Shown in pieces: positions 10,605-22,672 of a stretch of DNA of 64,000 nt. The stretch comes from Vicia villosa (lineage: Eukaryota > Streptophyta > Magnoliopsida > Fabales > Fabaceae): positions 140,453,951 to 140,517,950 of the forward strand of contig NC_081183.1 of assembly GCF_029867415.1 (NCBI RefSeq), given 5' to 3'. Positions within the stretch are counted from its first letter, which is position 1; each line of letters opens with the position of its first letter. The notes beneath the pieces were generated by a model, which did no database searches, was not told the DNA's origin, and saw nothing but the letters and a program-made list of their open reading frames with translations. The translations under genes were made by a program, and so were the position numbers.

Positions 10605-11084
10605 GGTTTATGAAGATGATGAACAATTGCGCAAGTGGGAAAAAATACAAGTCAAGTTGCGCAAGGAGGAAGAAGATGAAGTTTCTCTATCAAATACCTA
10701 AATCCAATTATGTGTGATTATAAAACAATAAAAATTAGGTTATATTTAATTATGGAAATTATAATAAACAATTTATTAATAAAATAATCTCACCTGATGA
10801 CATGGATACATCATATTTTTGACACCTCATTAAAAGACATGACACATCAGCTAAAATGAATGGGGGACCATGTAAATCCAAAGCCATGCTAAATTAAGGG
10901 ATATGATTCGTTGGTTTTGTAATAGGGGGACACTTTGTTTAAAAAGTCCAAACTAGGGGGACCAAAAGTGCATTTAAGCCAAAAAATTATAGGATTACAT
11001 GGGCCTTAAATCCTGAATGATTTAGGCTTGAATATATTTTGGACTTTCCTCGATCAAAATGATATTTTCAAATAATTAATAAGA

Positions 11085-11367
11085 TACTACTCTGTAATAA
11101 GCAAAAATTCATAGTTATTAAAAAAGTTTAAATTTGTGTGTTTTTTGAAGTATGTTATACGGAAAATATGTAAAACCAATTTTGATTGGTGGTTGTTTAT
11201 GAAAAAAAAGAGAAGCCAAATTAAATGTAATTTACATTTAATTTTATCTTAAAAAATACATATTTAAGAAAAAGATGCTTAAATGAAATAAAATTAATAT
11301 TTTTTACTTATAATTTGTTACCAAAAAAATACATATTTTTTTCTTATAAATTATTACGGAGGGAGTA
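11085..11367. mobile_element. Stowaway-like MITE
   Basis: The left end TACTACTCTGTAATAA and the right end TTATTACGGAGGGAGTA are imperfect inverted repeats; the outward CTCCCTCCGT sequence is classic for Stowaway (Tc1/mariner) MITEs. The 283-bp AT-rich interior has no ORF. TA at both ends fits the expected TSD. Confidence 0.7.
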
Positions 11368-12267
11368 GCCATTTATCAGGATAGAGAAGGAGACACTAGA
11401 TAAACAATTCATAATAATATTGGTAAAGTCATTGGGAAACCCCATGGTCAGAAGGGTGTTACTAATAAAGTCCCACTGAAGTCTATCATAAGCCTTAATC
11501 ATGTCTTATTGTTTAATGTTTCGGGAAGGTCTAAATAAATTAGTATGATAGCCATTAAAGAATTTCTTTTTCCACCTCCTTAATCTTCTTAGGGGGCTCT
11601 GGAGAAAATTTTTTCCCTTAGAAATCAAATATGCATCTCAGAACGCACCAGAATTCATTTTTTAAGGGGTTTTCTTGGAGATGCATCACTGAAACACTTA
11701 TTTTTCAAAATCAAGGGAATTTCGAATATGCATCTTCGAATGAACTTTCTTTTTTTAAATTTTGGGTTTTTTGGAGATGCATCTCCAAATTAAGGTATAT
11801 AATTTAACTCATGACAGAAACCCCCTCATTTTTTCTCTTTTCCATCTTAAACCCTCAAACACCCTTGAATCCTAAAATCTCTACATTTCAAAACTTCTTT
11901 CATCTCATTTCTAATCATTTCCACTCATTGCAACTCATTTCAACACATTTTCAAATTTGAGTAAGTTTTTGTAAATTCTTGTTTCTACTTTGCATGTGTA
12001 TAATAATTTGTTTAGGATCATTTAAAGATAGTAGGTTGAGTTGTGTATTGTAAAATGTTCCTTGTTTGATGTAAAAAATGTGTAAAAATTGCATTTTTTT
12101 GGTGATTTTTGTGTGAGCTCCAAAAATGGATGTCGCAGGTAGTTTTAAAAGTGCATCTCCAAAAACACCTCTGAAGGGTTCCGTATATGCATATTTGGAA
12201 TTATGCTTGAGTTGTTTTTTATAACTTTTACAAACCTGTTCTTGTGATTATTCTTTTTCTAGGAAAA
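11368..12267. repeat. AT-rich flank of the PMD gene with scattered palindromic ATGCAT motifs
   Basis: There is no gene in this stretch. Between about 11625 and 12195 are repeated GGAGATGCATCTCC-like sequences (near 11625, 11677, 11729, 11772, 12152 and 12186); the 11772 copy is the perfect 14-bp palindrome. The same motif recurs at 26690 after the PMD gene and many times at 46060-48460. From 11818 to 12267 the sequence looks like a 5' leader and intron (CT-rich, ending TTCTAG before the PMD start). Confidence 0.6.
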
Positions 12268-13000
12268 ATGGCTGAGAATCCGAATAGAGTTAGACTCGGC
12301 AAGCCAACCCAAACTGCTTCCGCTCGGCGTGAGAGAACTGAACAAGCTGCGAGGGGTCGAGCAAGCGGTCGAGTACAGCGGAAGGAAGTGGAGGAACCAA
12401 CCACTTCTGCTCCCAAGAATCGTCTATCCCGTGCGTCCTCATCTAAGTATAATGAGGAGGCACCGGAGGAGGTTCATCTTCCTGCACCCGAGGAGGTTCG
12501 TGTTTCGGCACCCATGCATGTTGCCTTGGCCTACCCAAGAGGGCCCTCTAACAACTCCCTCTTAATATATTACTCCGATCATGTCGCCCGACATGTTTCC
12601 ATTATACATATACATTTTTTATTACAATTTTTATTATAGTGTTACTTTTTTATTACACTTCCCTCTTGTTATTAATTTTTATTTTACAAGAATAAATGGT
12701 ACTAAAGTCCGTGAACCACGCTCGCAAAATATTCCCTCTGCATCATCCTACTGCAAATTGGTTCAGGGAGGCCATTATTGCCTCCGGACTTTCTGGACTT
12801 TGTTGTTCCAGTTATAGAACCATTAACCACAGAAAGCAATGGGCATTCGTAAAAAGAGTGCACAAAGAGATGTCGTCTTTCCACTTTCCGATTGGAGAGA
12901 TGACGATCACTCTAGATTACGTTTCCTTTATGCTACACCTTCCTATTCGAAGGAGGCTCCTTAATCACTCCTGCATCATTCATTATGTTGCCATTGAGTG

Positions 13001-14394
13001 CAGGGGTGGCCCTGAGCACGGGCTTGCGGGGCGGGAGCCCAGGGCCCCATAGTTTTAGGGGCACCCAAAAAAAATTTTCTTACCCCTATATATATTAAAA
13101 TAGAATTTTCTATTACAAAAATACTTGCTAAAAATATTTTTTTTTAAAAAAATACTGGTTAACAAAATTATAGGGGCACTACTTAATAAAAGAATGTAAT
13201 TTCTCATAAATAAAATATAGAGTAGAATAAAATCAATTAATTTATCTAAAATAAAATTAATTAATATATCCATAATTTTAGAAACTAAAGAGTTTAATTG
13301 AGACATTAAAATTAAAACAATGATATAGGAAATATTTTAAATTATTGATCCCAAAATTAAGAGTGAAGCACTACTTTAACTAGCTGAACAAGATAATGAT
13401 CCCTAAAATAAGAGTGAAATCAAATTTTTAGCCACTCATGAAATTGGAATCTTTGAGCTTTTAGTAGCTATGATTATTTGGTTTGAATTGTTAATTGTTG
13501 TTGATGAAATTAGCAAAACTTTGCAACAAAAAAAAACATGTGTATTGATGTGGCTATAGAACTAGTAAAAGGTTTGATCAAATATTTGAAAAAATATAGA
13601 TTATAGATCAAACAATTAGCTCACTTGATAGAAGACTTGAGCAGTATAGCACATATGAAAACATTTTTAGATTCTTGTTTAGTATTGAAAGGCTTAGATC
13701 ATTATTTGATAGGAACTTGAAAGCATGCTGTAAATATTTTAAAACTTGTTTAAAACATGACGATTCTCTTGATCTTGATGGTGAAATTTTGTTTGAAAAA
13801 TTGAAAGTTATTAGAGACGTTTTAACATTTGAATCAAAATCAAGATATATGATATTGAGTTCTTTAAAGACTTTTAATTATTTCCCCAATGCACGCATAG
13901 ATTATAGAGTAATATTGACTATTTCTATCGGTGTTGCATCTGCTGAAAGATGTTTTTCTAAATTACAATTATTAAAATCTTATTTGAGGTCTACCATGTC
14001 ACAAGATAGATTAAATAGTCTTGCGTTGATTTCAATTGAAAATAATTTTTTGAAGAATCTTGATTATGAACAAATTATTAGCGATTTTGCAACAAAAAAT
14101 GCTAAGAGGATGATATTTAAATAATTTTAAAGTTTTGGTCAATTTTTTTATAGGAAAAAAGAAGGGATCAAGAAGAAGAAGAAGAATAAGTCTCTTTATA
14201 GTGGTTTATATTTTGATGTAGTATAAACATTGATTCAAAGATCTATATTTCTATTCTTTTTGCACAATGTCAAATGAAAATGTGTGTTTATATCCAATCA
14301 TTTCTTTATCCTTATGTATTTACTGTTAAAAAAATTATAGGGGCATCACTCTTTTGATTCGCCCAAGGCACCCAAATTCAAAGGACCGACCCTG
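13001..14394 (+). mobile_element. hAT DNA transposon, 1394 bp, with 8-bp TSD
   Basis: The left end is CAGGGGTGGCCCTGAGC and the right end reads ACCGACCCTG, that is CAGGGTCGGTCC inwards. The 8-bp TSD ATTGAGTG is perfect at 12993-13000 and 14395-14402. Removing the element with one TSD copy rejoins the PMD reading frame. Inside is a degraded transposase (about 13440-14124) on the + strand. The first 130 bp and last 200 bp are AT-rich and non-coding. The element is far shorter than autonomous hATs (about 3-4 kb) and keeps only the C-terminal coding part. Confidence 0.93.
13675..14124 (+). pseudogene. hAT transposase remnant, C-terminal dimerisation domain
   Basis: The 149-codon open stretch contains VASAERCFSKLQLLKSYLRS and QDRLNSLALISIEN, the conserved hAT C-terminal dimerisation motif (A-x-x-E-R-x-F-S, L-x-x-I-K/L-x-x-L-R-x-x-M-x-x-x-R-L-x-x-L). 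Upstream, about 13440-13660, decayed sequence in other frames resembles the preceding part of zf-BED/TTF-type hAT proteins. The catalytic core and the N-terminal zinc finger are missing. It is not functional as a transposase. Confidence 0.85.
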
Positions 14395-15889
14395 ATTGAG
14401 TGGATGGTTGAGTATTTAGGTGCTCAACCAGTAATGGCAGTTGAGCAGTGTTCCTCGACTAATGGGGTGCATGCGAAGTTCTCATTTTTGAAGGACCTTT
14501 ATAACGATCATCTCATTGCGGAAGCTGATTCTGAGAATTAGGACGATGACTGTAACACCCCAAATCTTCCCAAACATTTATTTCAAAAATTAGAGTGTAA
14601 AATTTCAAACAATCACATGGAATGTCACATTTCGTCATTTAATTCATACACGGCATACACGCCTTCACATAGATACATAGCACATGAAATTTAAACGGAC
14701 AAATTATAACATTTAATTTAATCCTCAAAATCACTTCACCCAATAAAATAAACCTCACAGCGGAATTCACATAGTTTCACCAAAATTTAGTTTAATCATC
14801 ATAGCATCTTCACAAATTAACGTCAAGGTATAAACCAAAACAAAACATCATTAAAAATTCAGCAAATCAATAATTAAAGAAAACACGTGTTTGTCCTCCC
14901 GAGTGCTACGTATCAAAGTGACAACCGACTCGACTTATGGCGACTAATCTTCACTCACCGCCATCACTTGCACATTACCAATATAAAGGTAACGGCGAAA
15001 ACAAGTAAAGGGTGAGATATCAAACAATATAAATGAAGTTATAATAAACAGTATATTTACGGTTTAGGTTATAACATATCTCCATTCATAATTTCCTCCA
15101 AAACGATTTAAACTTCAAATTCACACAAAGTCACAAACAATCCAAATTAATGAGACACAACAGATGCAAATGCATGTGGTATCCAAGGCTTCAGCCCCCA
15201 TCGCCAATTGCCAATAAATAGAGGCATTCCAACAGGAATAAGCCTTCGTCACTGTTCACCAATTGAGGCCGTCATCAAAATAAGCAAATCATGCGACACA
15301 GATGAAATTCAACAATCACAAACACATCGTAAAATATCGTCACAAAGGCATTCGCCTATATCACCAAAACTATCAATAATCATTGATAATAATTGTCACA
15401 TTAATCTCCTGCAAATTCACAAGCTTCAGAATAGTTCACCATATTCATCACATTAAAACATCGCCAAAACATCATCAAAATATCAATATCGAATTATTCC
15501 CAGACGCAACTAATTCATTCTACTCGATTAAATTAATTCTGGTTTGCTGAAGGTTTATTTTTGGTTACTGATATACTATTCAGCTGTTACTCTACTACTG
15601 TTAATATTGCTACTGCTATTTAGACATTTTCTGTTAACACTGCTAGTCCATTAACTGGTATACTCCTATCCTCATATATGGTATTTTAAACCTGCAACTA
15701 AATTTTGATCAAGTGAATGCTGGCTTATTTTAATACTTATAGTTGAATCAGAGGTTATTAACTTATTCCTACATTTGTTTTCAAGTATCACCTAAACATG
15801 TCATTCAGCTTTAATTAATGACCACCTAAATGTATTATTCATTGCTCACAGATTTAATTAGTGGTATGAACAGTAACATAGTGGAAAGG

Positions 15890-16060
15890 AACCCACATCC
15901 CCACCCATGGGACACTCGTCCCAATTAAGGGACTCCCACCCCACACAAAGGGCGCCCGCCCTTCCCTTAGGGCCGCCCGCCCCACTTCTAATGTAGGGTC
16001 TTTCCCCACCTTCCATTTAAGGGACACCCATCCCATAATATAGGGCACCCGTCCCTAGCT
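15890..16060. repeat. GC-rich cluster of GGGNC...GNCCC palindromic boxes
   Basis: Six boxes spaced 20-40 bp apart read GGGACACTCGTCCC, GGGACTCCCACCCC, GGGCGCCCGCCC, GGGCCGCCCGCCCC, GGGACACCCATCCC and GGGCACCCGTCCC. Each is an imperfect hairpin, standing out from the AT-rich LTR around it. Confidence 0.8.
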
Positions 16061-16620
16061 CACTCTTCCTCCTTCCAGTCTTGTTTTTCATTAAGGCACC
16101 AATATTCCACTCAGAACCGGTTGTTACTTTAACAATTTCATTTCCATAATTTAATACCACAACATTAACAGTTCAATCGCATTACAAAATATTCATCGAT
16201 TACAATTTCAGTTCATCCCAATAATCACAGGAACATAACCAACCAATAATCACATTTTAACAGATTTTCCAATGCAATTTTCAGGAATAACAACACACAA
16301 CATCACATGTATCAGAAAATCAATTGAAAAACAGAGACAATATTAATCCCCTAAACCCCACATACAATTCATCATACCCTCATTTATAGAGCAAGAACTT
16401 CACCCTTACCTTTGGATCAAAGGTCTCTCTAAATCGTTCCGGTCGAAATCTCCAAAAATCGTTCTGCTATGAAATTTCTCGTATCTCTCATCTTCTCCTA
16501 TTTCTCTCCTTCTACTTTCCAATTGCCTCAAATTTTGTTTTCCGAGTTTTGAAACCTAGGGGGATCTACTGCATCACTATTTCCAATTTAGGCCTAACCA
16601 ATGAGCACGTGCACAATACT

Positions 16621-19095
16621 TGTAATACCCTGACTCTCTAAACCCGATAATTATTATTTAATTGGTTAAGTGATGATTAGAAGGCATATTGATATTGGAT
16701 TATATTAATCTAAGAAGGATTATTAAGAGAAAGTTTCATGTGGAATGGTTAGAATCTAATGGCATAGTTAGAATATGACTACATGGCATTGTTGTAAATA
16801 TGAACAAGTTAGAGGACATAATGGACCTTGAGTAATGTTGCATGATATAAGGCCTTGTTTGGGTGCATGCTATTCATTTTTGTTTCACAATTCAGAATTT
16901 GGAGCAAGAGAGAAAGGAGGAAGTTATGTTCATCAATTCTATTTTCGCACCTTGGGTACAGCCTCCACTAAATCAGGTATATCTCTCAACTCGTAACTCC
17001 GATCGTAACGATTCTGGTCCCATTGGGTAGCTAACGAATTTCTCTTCGATTTGCACCTATGGTTTGCATTTATAGCTTCTGTTTTGAAGGAGAAAAACGA
17101 GTTTGAAGTTGGGACATGCATGCTGAATGTGATGAAGAATGGGCTACGGGTTTGATGAGTTTGGAGTTGGAGTTTTGATCAAGATAGGAACTCAATTGCA
17201 GCATGTTCATCATCTAAAGCTCTATTAATCCAATGTGAGTCCTTAGATAGCAACTTGGGTAGAAATTTGGAAATTGTATGTTATGGGGCTAGGGTGAGAT
17301 ACACTTGATGCATGATATATGTTCTTTGCTGATTAAACTATATTGCATGTTGATAGTGTGCTTGTGTTCCATGTTGTTTCTACTAATAATCGATAATGCA
17401 CTCTTTTGGAATGATATTGGGATGTTAGAAGTGTTTGGATTAAAGTTAGAATGGATTTAGAACCCTTAAAATGCTGAAAAACACATTCTGATGCAGAGTA
17501 ATCGGTTACGGGTCTTTGGGTAACCGATTACGCTGTTAAAAATGCAATTCTGGGCTGTTTTAGAGCCAGTAATCGGTTACTGGACTCTGGGTAATCGGAT
17601 ACCCTGGGCGTAGGGGGGAAAAATCAGCAAACTTCGGAAATTCGTAACTTTCGGCTCGGGTATCGAAATTACGCAAACTTTATATCGTTGGAAAGCTAGC
17701 GACGTGTACTTTCTAATTAAATTGGTCCCCAAATCAGAATGTGTGATTTAATAATAATGGAACCCTACTTAGTGAACCTCGTCGGGCGAGATTTTACATT
17801 ACTAATTCCCCCGAGAGCAGTTCTGTTCCGAATAGAGAACTGAACGCCTCCTTAGTCGTGTGAGACTTGTTTAAATTATAATTGAACATGTTAATGATGT
17901 TAATGATCATGGATATGTTGTTTTTAATATGTGAATCATTCATGATTAGAATGGATTAATCTCATTGCACTTAATTGCTATATTATGTTTAAATACAAAT
18001 GCTATGTTGTGATGAGATGTGAATATCTTGTTAATGCCCGTTGTTTTGGCTAAACAATTGGGATTGTGTGCTTGTGTGATTTGGCGCTTGATATGTGTGT
18101 ATGCTTGAATCGAAACGGGCCGGGGGCTAGGTTGCGTTACATCCCAGGCTTTGTGACCAATGGGACAGCCCCGATCATGTGATCTTGGGCTCACACCTGA
18201 GCTACCGTTGCAGTGTGCTTGTGAGGGTCTTGAGGCATTTCCCACTTGGCGTTAACACACTTGCGTGCTCAGTATGATGGCGTTGTGCGGCCAAGTAGGC
18301 CTACGCATAACAGGTAAACCATCTCTAGCGGTGCCATGTAGGCTACATCACTAGGCTTTCGCCCGATGGACCCATGTGTCAAGATGGCGTATTGTACTCG
18401 GCGTTAACACATGTGCGTGAAGATGGTTAATGGGACAATGACGCCAATTAGGCTAAGGTCATCTCGCAGCCATTTAGGCTTGTGCGAACCCGTCTAATCA
18501 TCTTGCGGTGTGCTTGTACAAGTCTCTTGACAAGAGGCATGGGCGTGATTCATCGAGGGTGTGTTTTTATAACCTAGTCGAGGCATTAACGCGTTTCTGG
18601 ATTCCCCGTATATGGATGCGGGTTTTGCATACTTGGTTTCTTATATAATTGCATATCTGCATTAATCGTCCAATGGTGGATGATTCCTTGTTTTCTTCGT
18701 ACTTGTACCAGATGTGAGGATGAACCCCGAATCAGTGGTGGATTCGGTTTTGATGCATGTACCCTGTAGATCCGAGTGGACCCATAGGATAGGAGGACTC
18801 ACTGAGATTTAGTAATCTCACCCCAATCAACTTATTTTTTCAGGTGCAGTTTAGTAGCGTTTGACAGATAGCAGGTTCGGATTGATGACTTAAAGTGGTG
18901 ATGGCTCGGAGACCTCGTCAGATCTCATTTTCTGCTGTGCAGATCCATTGAAGACACGTGTTTTGTAATTATCAATATTATTTCATGTTGTATTTATATG
19001 GATCATCTTGTATCTTTGGCTTTTGTGTGTACTCAAATACCAATTTTTAACGTTTCATGCATAATATACTAGTCAACTATGTATGGGGTGTTACA
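16621..19095 (+). repeat. 5' LTR of the LARD-like element (2475 bp)
   Basis: It begins TGTAATACCC and ends GGGGTGTTACA. It contains an inverted pair GTAATCGGTTAC and GTAACCGATTAC near 17503-17605. A 99-codon minus-strand ORF at 17946-18245 occurs unchanged in the other LTR but matches nothing known and is probably chance. A TATATAA near 18637 is a possible promoter, not supported further. Confidence 0.92.
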
Positions 19096-19097
19096 GT

Positions 19098-19112
19098 TGG
19101 TATCAGAGCAGG
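19098..19112 (+). other. Primer binding site (initiator tRNA-Met)
   Basis: TGGTATCAGAGCAGG, two bases after the 5' LTR, matches the standard site for the 3' end of initiator tRNA-Met. Confidence 0.92.
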
Positions 19113-22100
19113 TCGATTCTCGGCCGAGCCATGAGACATCACTAGCAATTCTTTTTCCTCCTCTCAAGTGTGCATTGCTAGCCTGATTTTACTGATATCT
19201 CATTCAGTTGTTGAACTTGATCAACTCATCGACTGAGTGTGAGACAGTAGGATTACGGCAGAGCCGCCACGAGGAATCGTAAACCTGTAAGTGTTGTGAA
19301 CCCAAGTAGTTGAAGTGGGATGAGTAATGGATTTTTTTTGGACGTTGTAAGTGGATAATATTGGAGTCGTCAAGTTTAAGGAGAGCGGTTGATGTGAAGT
19401 AGTGATACCCGGACTATCAAGGTGTGGATCGAGACAACTAGAACTCACAGGATTTTGACTGAACGAAGTAAATATTTCTCTAAGTCTTGGTAATAGCAAA
19501 GGAAATCCAAATAGGAATGAGTAGGAGCCTTGTAAGGGATATTCTCCGAAGGTGTTGAGCTGTGAATTAGTAGGATTCAGTACTGATGATGCTGTCGGTG
19601 TTAAGTGTGACGGGTGAGCTGATAGGACAAAATGGCCTCTGGAAATGCGGACAGAAGAGTTAGACCTTTCTGATTGCGCTGGTACGGGCAGTAATTGGAG
19701 GGATGAAGTATTAGATCCTGATCCAACTTGAAGTACCCTAAGCGAGAGTAGTTACCTAGTAGATGTTGGTGGAATGTATAAGTGTGGTAACTTAAGATTG
19801 GCGAAGCTTGAATACCTTGTCGGTGGAAAAAGGGCATGCATTTCCGTTCTTATCATTTTGTATTTAAGTTCTAGAACTACGCTAGATGGAATATGAAATG
19901 ATGTAAAAGTGTGAAATGCAGTGACCTAAGTTCTTGTTAGTTGTTGTTTGTCTGACCCCGAGTGAAGCCATAGAACTACGCTTGGCGTTGGGCGTTCAGG
20001 CGAGTAAGAACTAAGATCTATCTGGAACGTCAGTAGGATAATCGCAGTTGAGTTGGTTGTTAGGAACCCTAGTATTCCTATCTGGACTGAATTATCCTTG
20101 GAATCTCATGCATGCGTGGGACGAGTGGGTACACGCACTGCATGGTAATCCGAAGTTGAACTCCAATCTTTGTGCTTGGCGTTTTGGCTTTCCGAGTAAG
20201 TAAACCTTGATGTGAAGCACTCTCAGGTTTTAGCATCCTGAGGAGTGTGATTCGAAGGACTTGAGGAACGATGAACCTATTGGAGGTCTGTTCAGACACT
20301 TGTCGGTTGTGACTTTAGGATACGTGTGGAGATCGTTATACGCCACTGAGGTAGGTTGCCTGGATACATGGCCTCGGAGTTGGACCACCATGTTGGTACT
20401 ACCAGACGAGTATAATTCCACAGTATCACTACCATGCACAAGATGCGTGAGTCATCATTTTTCCGACATGTGTGGGACAAAGGTGATCTGAAGCTCAAGG
20501 TAGAATTCTGATTTGGCACTCGTGAGACACAGGTCCAGACTCTCATAAGGTATGTGGGATGAGGATCCATACGTCACGCTCGATAGTAAAGGAATAACTA
20601 GACAGACGATGGTGTGATGGATCAAGATCCAATACTATACTCTGAGTGATCGTGATCGCATGAGTTAATATCCGATTGTACCTTGGGGATGTTCTCGTTT
20701 CGTGAAGTGTTAAGTTGGCATTTTTCCATGAGTGTCTAGAGTGGGACTCATGTGCGCTCATGATATCCTGGTCAGCATGGTGAGTGGCTATCATGTACCA
20801 TTGGCGACCGGTGATGGAATATGCAAGTTGTATCTTGGATCGGCTCGATGTGTGATGTGTCCGGTAAGGTATTGCTAGATACTCTGAACGGAGAAGTGTT
20901 AATCTTGGTAAGGCATGGACATTTTGGTTTGAGAACTGCTAAGGAATTTATAAGAGAGATGTTCGAAGTGCAAAGTGCAAAGTGCAATTTCTTGCATTGT
21001 GGCTACACTCAGACCGTTGGAAGCACTGCAATGAAGGATGCAGCCGCTGAGGAAGTCAATTCAGTGTCTGATTCAGAGGTGGAACATACGTTATATGACT
21101 GTGTGAATGGAGTGTGGCTATGGGAGGATCGTTATATCAGTGGGTCGCACGAGTTAGCAGAGGTGATACTACGCTAAGAGAATGAAGGTGTATGGTTGGG
21201 TAGAAGTTGTGTAAAACTGCTAGAGTTGTCATGAACTGCAGTACATCGTGAAGGGTTCGATATGCCGGTTGAGCAACAAGATTGGTTGGACTGAAAAACA
21301 TAGCAGATGTACACTGTGGAAATCAGTGACAAGGACGAACCTCTAAGTCAGTGAGTGTTTGGGTCTCAATGTCTTGAGGATGAAACGTGTACCTAAGTTG
21401 TGGTAGATGAACTATATGGAATGGCAGAGTAAGTAGAAGCTTGATTCTGGAAAGTACGCAACTTCAAAGAGTAGTAGTCGATGATGGATGTATATAGAGT
21501 TCTGGCACGTGTTGTAATTGGACGACTGTAGATAAGGAATTATTGTGTATTAATGGGAACTAAGTGAATTATGGATATAATGGGACTCAGAGGATTTCAA
21601 GGTGTGTGATTTGTTGGGATCAGAGTAGCGCAACGGATCAAGGGAGAATCAGATAAGTCTGAGGTAGGAACGAACGGACTGTTTTTGGGACTTTACGTTG
21701 GGATGAAAGAATCTTCCTAAGGGAAATTGTCGAAGCAGCATTTTGTTCGTTCTAGTTTCTCAAGGATCACCATAATCTCGAGAAGTGTCGTCAATGGGCC
21801 GGATTGGCGTAAGTTCCTTGTGGCTATGCCTTATGCAGTACGATCGTGCAGGAAGGCGTGGGCAGTGTTTGCAGGTTAACTGCTGAATTTCACCTTTCGT
21901 CAGTGGAATTTTGTGTGAGGTGGTGGAATAACCAGGTTGTAGTTGCAGAGTGCTTCACCTTGTGGATGGTAGTGACGGTTGTTACGGATAATACCGAAAC
22001 GGAAATCGAAGTAAGAAGCCTTAGTTGCATACGCAAAGGGGAACTTGGAGTGAGTCGTCGTAAGCATCAGGGAGTTGGAAGTTAAGACCAAGGGAATTGG

Positions 22101-22659
22101 CAGTCATCTTAACATCATTGAATGGACTAATGTAGGAGGTAATCCGACGTTTCATTGTGGAAAGCAACGTTGTAACGAGGATTCATGAACAGGAAGCGAT
22201 TCGAGGAGTTGAGGAAGAATTAGTAATGTGTGTTGAGCAAGGATAAGTTCAGCGAAGATTGAAACTAAGGACGCCCGACAGGGATAGAGTATTACGGCTT
22301 TCAAAGGCATGGAAGTCCAGTGTAGGTCAGCGGAAATTAAGAGTATTAGAAGATCTTTCTCAGGGTTATTGAGATGAAGTTCCAGAGGAGATGCGTTGGG
22401 TGAGTACTAAGGTTTCCGGTTAGGAATGTCAAGACGAAGTATTAGATGAGACGTGTTGCTTGAGGGTTAAGGTTTCTAATCATGTGTAGTGGGACGCAGG
22501 TGTTTTGGCAGAATACGTTTCTTCATATGGAATGACCCTCAAACAGAGTAGTGAGATTACCTAAGGAGGAATGCGAGTAACATTCTTTCCCTTAATTGGA
22601 TAGCTATGACAGGTTGGTTTTCGTGGTGAACGGAAGGAATTCGAGGACGAATTCTATTT

Positions 22660-22672
22660 AAGGGGAGGAGAA
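22660..22672 (+). other. Polypurine tract of the LARD-like element
   Basis: AAGGGGAGGAGAA directly precedes the 3' LTR at 22673. Confidence 0.92.

Larger units (their letters stand above)
9099..10980 (+). mobile_element. MULE (Mutator-like element), 3' portion; interrupted by the Ogre-like element
   Basis: It begins inside a MULE transposase gene at the Ogre-like LTR edge and ends near 10980. There the sequence GGGGGACCAAAAGTGCATTT runs into AAGCC; read inwards on the other strand this is GGCTTAAATGCACTTTTGG, a terminus style seen in legume MULEs and MULE-type MITEs. Inside are the last transposase exon (9199-9583), about 600 bp of AT-rich DNA with short GTGTCAAATTAACAGG repeats (9590-10190), and a convergent GRF zinc-finger ORF (10205-10604). 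The left half of the MULE lies beyond the left LTR, outside the window, so its TSD cannot be checked. Confidence 0.7.
19096..22672 (+). mobile_element. Internal region of the LARD-like element, non-coding
   Basis: This 3577-bp stretch between the LTRs holds no ORF beyond about 118 codons and no retroelement domain on either strand. It is less AT-rich than its surroundings and has even codon-free composition, so it looks like long-standing non-coding filler rather than recently decayed gag-pol. Only the 3' edge near 22635-22660 resembles chromovirus sequence. Confidence 0.8.

Noticed and set aside
17946..18245. 99-codon minus-strand ORF, identical at 23998-24297, as a conserved gene
   Set aside because: It is repeated only because both copies lie in the LTRs of one young element; there is no domain or start context.
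20821..21177. 118-codon ORF in the LARD-like interior as gag or another gene
   Set aside because: No recognisable domain, zinc knuckle or neighbours; stops surround it. Best treated as chance in a less AT-rich region.
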